A stretch of 8,184 nt of DNA from contig URRQ01000065.1 of assembly GCA_900550235.1 (NCBI GenBank), positions 1-8,184 on the forward strand, given 5' to 3'. This DNA comes from an uncultured Lachnospiraceae bacterium (GTDB lineage: Bacteria > Bacillota > Clostridia > Lachnospirales > Lachnospiraceae). Below are positions 5,712 through 8,184 of the stretch, piece by piece; the stretch's first letter is position 1; every line of letters begins with the position of its first letter. Both the position numbers and the translations under genes were made by a program. A model generated the notes under the pieces. It saw only the letters and a list, made by a program, of their open reading frames with translations, had not been told where the DNA came from and ran no database searches.

Positions 5712-7440
5712 GTCTTGCCACCTCCTCTTCAGATAATTGGGAATAACAGATTTCTTGATATATGCTACATTCTTTTAATAAAGATTCATGCGTTCCCATT
5801 CCTGCGATTTCCCCTTGATCGAGAACAAGAATACGATCTGCCTGCATAATCGAAGCCGCTCTCTGCGATACGATCAGTACTGTCATCTCTTCTGTATGCT
5901 CTCGAATTGCTTTGCGCAATTTCGCATCTGTTGCAAAATCAAGAGCTGATCCACTATCATCTAAAATTAAAATCTCCGGCTTTCTCACAAGAGCTCTTGC
6001 AATCGTCAGTCTTTGTCTTTGTCCACCGGATAGATTTTTTCCTCCTTCACTGATGATCGCGTCAAGTTTATTGGACTTTTTCTCTACAATCTCTTCTGCC
6101 TGCGCAATACGAAGCGCCTCCCAAATCTCTTCTTCTGTCGCATCTTCTTTTCCATATCTCATATTGTCCCGAATCGTTCCGTGAAATAGAACTGCTTTTT
6201 GTGGCACAATTCCAAATTTTTTACGCAGATGATCTAACGAATATTCCTTTACGTTCACTCCATCGATCAAGATTTCCCCTGACGTTACATCATAAAATCT
6301 TGGGAGTAAATTCACAAACGTTGTTTTCCCCGAACCGGTTCCTCCAATAATTCCAATGGTTTCTCCTTTTCTTATTGCCACATCTATATGAGAAAGCACA
6401 GGACTTTTATCTCCTTCATAGCAAAACTCCACTTGTTTTAATTCTATCTTCGATCCTGCTGTATTCTGTTCTTTTCCACCGTGTCCATCTCTGATGCTTG
6501 GTTCCAATGCAAAAATTTCATTGATTCTTCCCGCGGATGCCAACGCTTTTGTAAAAGTAATAATCAGATTGGAAAGCGCGACCAAAGCAAGCAAAATCTG
6601 CGACATATAATTTACAAGTGCAATGACTTCCCCTTGCGTCAACACTCCTGTATTGACTTCGATTCCTCCAAACCACACAATTGCGATAATCGCACCATTT
6701 ACAATGATGTAGGTTACCGGATTCAAAAGGGCAGAAATTCTTCCTACCAACACCTGCAGTTTCATCAAGCCATCACTTTGCTCTGCAAATTCTTTTTTCT
6801 CCCTCTCTTGTGTACGGAACGCACGTACTACACGCACTCCTGTCAGATTCTCCCTTGTAGTCAAAAGAACCCGATCCAGACTTTTTTGTACTCTTTTATA
6901 TAATGGAATCGTAACAAACATAATTCCATAAATAACAAGAGAAAGTAACGGTACCGCAATGACAAAGATGATCGAAAGTTTCACACTGATAGTAAATGCC
7001 ATTACCAAAGCCCCAACTACAATAAACGGAGAGCGAAGAAACAGACGTAATACGAGATTCACACCGGATTGCACCTGATTGATATCACTTGTCATTCGTG
7101 TGATCAAAGTAGAATTCCCGGCTTTATCTACTTCTGCATAAGATAATTCTCCAATATGTTTGAACAAATCATGTCGTAGCTCCGTCCCGAATCCAACCGC
7201 TGCTTTTGCCGCAAAATACTGTGCTGTTAAAGAACAGATAAGTCCCAACACACCAAACGCCACAAGGATGCTTCCCATTTGCAAAATATATGGCAAATCT
7301 CTGTTCTTAATTCCAACATCAATGATCCTTGCCATGATCAACGGAACCAGTAATTCAAAACAAGCCTCTAATAATTTGAATAACGGTCCAATCACACTTT
7401 CTTTTTTATAATTTTTTAAATATTTCACTAGTTTTCTCAT
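5704..7440 (-). CDS. Heterodimeric ABC exporter subunit, BmrC/TM287-like (degenerate ATPase half)
   Basis: This is the first half of the ABC exporter, with a six-helix transmembrane domain (about 15-300) and a nucleotide-binding domain (about 331-578). Motifs seen are Walker A GGTGSGKT (366-373), Q-loop Q414, canonical signature LSGGQ (470-474), Walker B ILILDD (490-495) with Asp495 where the catalytic Glu should be, and IVSQR with Gln526 in place of the switch His. These two changes mark the degenerate subunit of heterodimeric exporters such as BmrC, LmrC and TM287. Its intact signature should complete the active site formed with the partner's Walker A/B. The start at 7440 has TGAGGG (7447-7452) 6 nt upstream and lies just downstream of a strong promoter. 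Its end overlaps the partner gene by 8 nt. It is the first gene of the proposed five-gene operon. The substrate is unknown. Confidence 0.93.
   Translation of the reverse strand: MRKLVKYLKNYKKESVIGPLFKLLEACFELLVPLIMARIIDVGIKNRDLPYILQMGSILVAFGVLGLICSLTAQYFAAKAAVGFGTELRHDLFKHIGELSYAEVDKAGNSTLITRMTSDINQVQSGVNLVLRLFLRSPFIVVGALVMAFTISVKLSIIFVIAVPLLSLVIYGIMFVTIPLYKRVQKSLDRVLLTTRENLTGVRVVRAFRTQEREKKEFAEQSDGLMKLQVLVGRISALLNPVTYIIVNGAIIAIVWFGGIEVNTGVLTQGEVIALVNYMSQILLALVALSNLIITFTKALASAGRINEIFALEPSIRDGHGGKEQNTAGSKIELKQVEFCYEGDKSPVLSHIDVAIRKGETIGIIGGTGSGKTTFVNLLPRFYDVTSGEILIDGVNVKEYSLDHLRKKFGIVPQKAVLFHGTIRDNMRYGKEDATEEEIWEALRIAQAEEIVEKKSNKLDAIISEGGKNLSGGQRQRLTIARALVRKPEILILDDSGSALDFATDAKLRKAIREHTEEMTVLIVSQRAASIMQADRILVLDQGEIAGMGTHESLLKECSIYQEICYSQLSEEEVARHA
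5718..5726 (-). promoter_or_regulatory. Strong ribosome binding site for the second exporter gene
   Basis: AGGAGGTGG on the minus strand, inside the last codons of the first exporter gene. The second gene's ATG shares ATGCGTAA (5711-5704) with the first gene's TAA stop, an arrangement that favours coupled, roughly equal synthesis of the two subunits. Confidence 0.8.
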
Positions 7441-7470
7441 ACTATACCCTCACAATTCATTATCTTTTTT

Positions 7471-7499
7471 ATTATAGCCTTTTCCAATTTTTATGACAA
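7471..7499 (-). promoter_or_regulatory. Promoter of the ABC exporter operon
   Basis: On the minus strand TTGTCA (7494-7499, 5 of 6 to TTGACA), a 17-bp spacer and a perfect TATAAT (7471-7476). Transcription would begin near 7464, leaving only about 24 nt before the ATG at 7440. That is too short for an attenuator or upstream leader peptide of the BmrB kind known for bmrCD in Bacillus subtilis. Confidence 0.82.
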
Positions 7500-7505
7500 G
7501 TTTTA

Positions 7506-7513
7506 ACCATGGT
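7506..7513. repeat. Short palindrome between the divergent promoters
   Basis: ACCATGGT is a perfect 8-bp palindrome lying between the two outward-facing -35 boxes (7494-7499 minus, 7515-7520 plus). It is placed where a shared regulator could bind, but at 8 bp it may be chance. Confidence 0.25.
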
Positions 7514-7514
7514 A

Positions 7515-7543
7515 TTGTTATTTTTTTCAAGATTTACTATACT
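7515..7543 (+). promoter_or_regulatory. Promoter of the tRNA-editing gene
   Basis: TTGTTA (7515-7520, 4 of 6), 17 bp, then TATACT (7538-7543, 5 of 6). Transcription would start near 7550, about 25 nt before the ATG at 7575. An in-frame ATG at 7509 lies upstream of this promoter and is therefore unlikely to be the start. Confidence 0.65.
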
Positions 7544-7574
7544 GATTGCAGATAAGAATATGGAGGAATTTGTT

Positions 7575-8108
7575 ATGTATGAACGATATACAACCGCACC
7601 GACAGCAGATAACCGATTAGAAAAAGAAATGCGCGTTTATGCTTTGTTAGAACAATTGGATATCCCTTTTGAGAGGGTAGATCATGAAGAGGCAATGACG
7701 ATGGAAGCTTGCGAAGCAATCGACCAGGCGCTTGGGATTACTATGTGTAAGAATCTTTTTTTATGTAATCGACAGAAAACAGATTTTTATCTTCTATTAA
7801 TGCCGGGAGAAAAGAAGTTTCTGACCAAAGATTTTTCCAAGCAATTAGGGGTTTCCCGCCTTTCTTTTGCAGATGGGGAATTCATGGAACAATATCTGGA
7901 TATCACACCCGGCTCTGTCAGTATCCTTGGATTGATGAATGATAAGGAACATCATGTACATTTGTCTATCGACAAAGAACTTCTCCTGGAAGAATATCTT
8001 GGCTGTCATCCATGTATCAATACTTCCAGTTTAAAAATCAAAACGTCCGATATTATGGAAAAATTCCTCAAATATACCGGACATGAAGCAACTATTGTAG
8101 AATTATAA
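7575..8108 (+). CDS. YbaK/ProX-type aminoacyl-tRNA deacylase (prolyl-tRNA editing family)
   Basis: Members of this family (PrdX/ProXp-ala, YbaK fold) hydrolyse mischarged tRNAs in trans, typically Ala-tRNA(Pro), and act in the cytoplasm alongside prolyl-tRNA synthetase. The 177-residue product covers the whole fold: FERVDHEEA (32-40), MCKNLFL (57-63) with the conserved Lys59, the glycine-containing loop GSVSILGLMND (113-123) and HPCINTSSLK (145-154), the family's HPxxN segment. The start at 7575 is chosen over the in-frame ATG at 7509 because GGAGGAA (7562-7568) lies 6 nt upstream and the first 22 residues of the longer version are unlike the family. The gene is monocistronic here and divergent from the ABC operon. 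Its C-terminus HEATIVEL looks complete, although a group II intron end touches its stop codon. Specificity for Ala-tRNA(Pro) is inferred from the family. Confidence 0.9.
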   Translation: MYERYTTAPTADNRLEKEMRVYALLEQLDIPFERVDHEEAMTMEACEAIDQALGITMCKNLFLCNRQKTDFYLLLMPGEKKFLTKDFSKQLGVSRLSFADGEFMEQYLDITPGSVSILGLMNDKEHHVHLSIDKELLLEEYLGCHPCINTSSLKIKTSDIMEKFLKYTGHEATIVEL

Positions 8109-8184
8109 TCGAGTAGGAGGGAAATCAAGTAGATTTCCCGACCTCTCACACCACCGTGCGTACCGTTCGGTACACGGCGGTTCA
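8108..8184 (-). mobile_element. 3' end of a group II intron (class C-like), truncated by the window edge
   Basis: Read on the minus strand, 8182-8149 folds as a 34-nt domain V: an 8-bp lower stem (8181-8174 with 8157-8150) containing one G.U pair inside a CGC triad, a 2-nt bulge (8159-8158), a 5-bp upper stem and a GAAC tetraloop (8168-8165). The length, bulge and G.U-containing triad are those of group II intron domain V, and CGC rather than AGC points to class C. The following hairpin (8139-8132 with 8126-8119, 8 bp) fits domain VI, and the element ends CTACTCGAT at 8116-8108, satisfying the terminal AY rule. The 5' part, and probably a reverse transcriptase/maturase gene, lies to the right of the window. 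The exact 3' boundary, 8108 or 8109, is inferred. Confidence 0.8.
8149..8182 (-). ncRNA. Group II intron domain V
   Basis: This is the catalytic core hairpin of the intron RNA. Minus-strand ACCGCCGT (8181-8174) pairs with ACGGTGGT (8157-8150). GTACC (8173-8169) and GGTAC (8164-8160) form the upper stem around loop GAAC. The unpaired GC at 8159-8158 is the conserved two-nucleotide bulge that helps bind catalytic metal ions. The sequence is intact, so nothing here suggests that the intron is dead. Confidence 0.78.

Noticed and set aside
6481..6903. 140-residue plus-strand reading frame inside the first exporter gene
   Set aside because: Antisense shadow of a conserved ABC transmembrane domain; low-complexity composition and no family resemblance.
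3975..7440. Two separate homodimeric exporters
   Set aside because: The complementary defects in Walker B/H-loop and signature, plus the 8-nt gene overlap, indicate a single heterodimer.
7509..7574. Longer N-terminus for the tRNA deacylase from the ATG at 7509
   Set aside because: It lies upstream of the predicted promoter -10 box, lacks a ribosome binding site and adds residues unlike the family; the ATG at 7575 has a good GGAGGAA site.
8119..8139. 8-bp perfect hairpin right after the deacylase gene as its terminator
   Set aside because: There is no U run after the stem on the plus strand, and the hairpin fits domain VI of the minus-strand intron.
1..8184. CRISPR array, tRNA or rRNA genes
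   Set aside because: No regularly spaced direct repeats and no cloverleaf or rRNA-like sequence were seen on either strand.

Overview
The window looks like a chromosomal segment of a low-GC, spore-forming Firmicute, most likely a Lachnospiraceae-type gut clostridium. This rests on AT-rich codon use, strong AGGAGG-type ribosome binding sites, a YlmC/YmxH-family sporulation gene beside nrdR, a PrdX/ProX-type tRNA editing protein and a group IIC-type intron end. The genus cannot be fixed by eye.

Layout, left to right. Positions 1-66 hold no gene, only a small imperfect hairpin next to a T run. nrdR (67-519, minus) encodes the repressor of ribonucleotide reductase genes. It is divergent from a small, very cysteine-rich YlmC/YmxH-family gene (661-918, plus). 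The 141-bp space between them holds an excellent sigma-A-type promoter for nrdR, whose -35 box sits inside an 8+8 bp perfect inverted repeat.

Positions 921-7440 are five consecutive minus-strand genes that look like one operon. In transcription order they are: the two halves of a heterodimeric type IV ABC exporter (BmrC/TM287-like, then BmrD/TM288-like, overlapping by 8 nt); a DUF3810-family membrane protein with an HExxH zinc-peptidase-type motif, overlapping the second exporter gene by 62 nt; a NatA-like ATPase 23 nt further on; and a NatB-like ABC-2 permease whose start codon abuts the NatA stop. Only one clear promoter was found, upstream of the first gene (TTGTCA-17-TATAAT). The operon ends 2 bp from the stop codon of the convergent YlmC/YmxH gene, with no room for a terminator between them.

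A back-to-back promoter drives the plus-strand gene for a YbaK/ProX-type aminoacyl-tRNA deacylase (7575-8108). Immediately after its stop codon, the last 76 bp match the 3' end of a group II intron on the minus strand (domains V and VI); the rest, presumably with a reverse transcriptase/maturase gene, lies beyond the right edge.

Functionally, the centre is an envelope or efflux module: an asymmetric ABC exporter with one degenerate ATP site, a NatAB-type exporter, and between them a putative membrane-anchored metallopeptidase of unknown function whose catalytic domain probably faces outside. That combination is the best candidate here for an undescribed system. The flanking genes (nrdR, the YlmC/YmxH gene, the tRNA editing gene) are ordinary housekeeping or sporulation genes.
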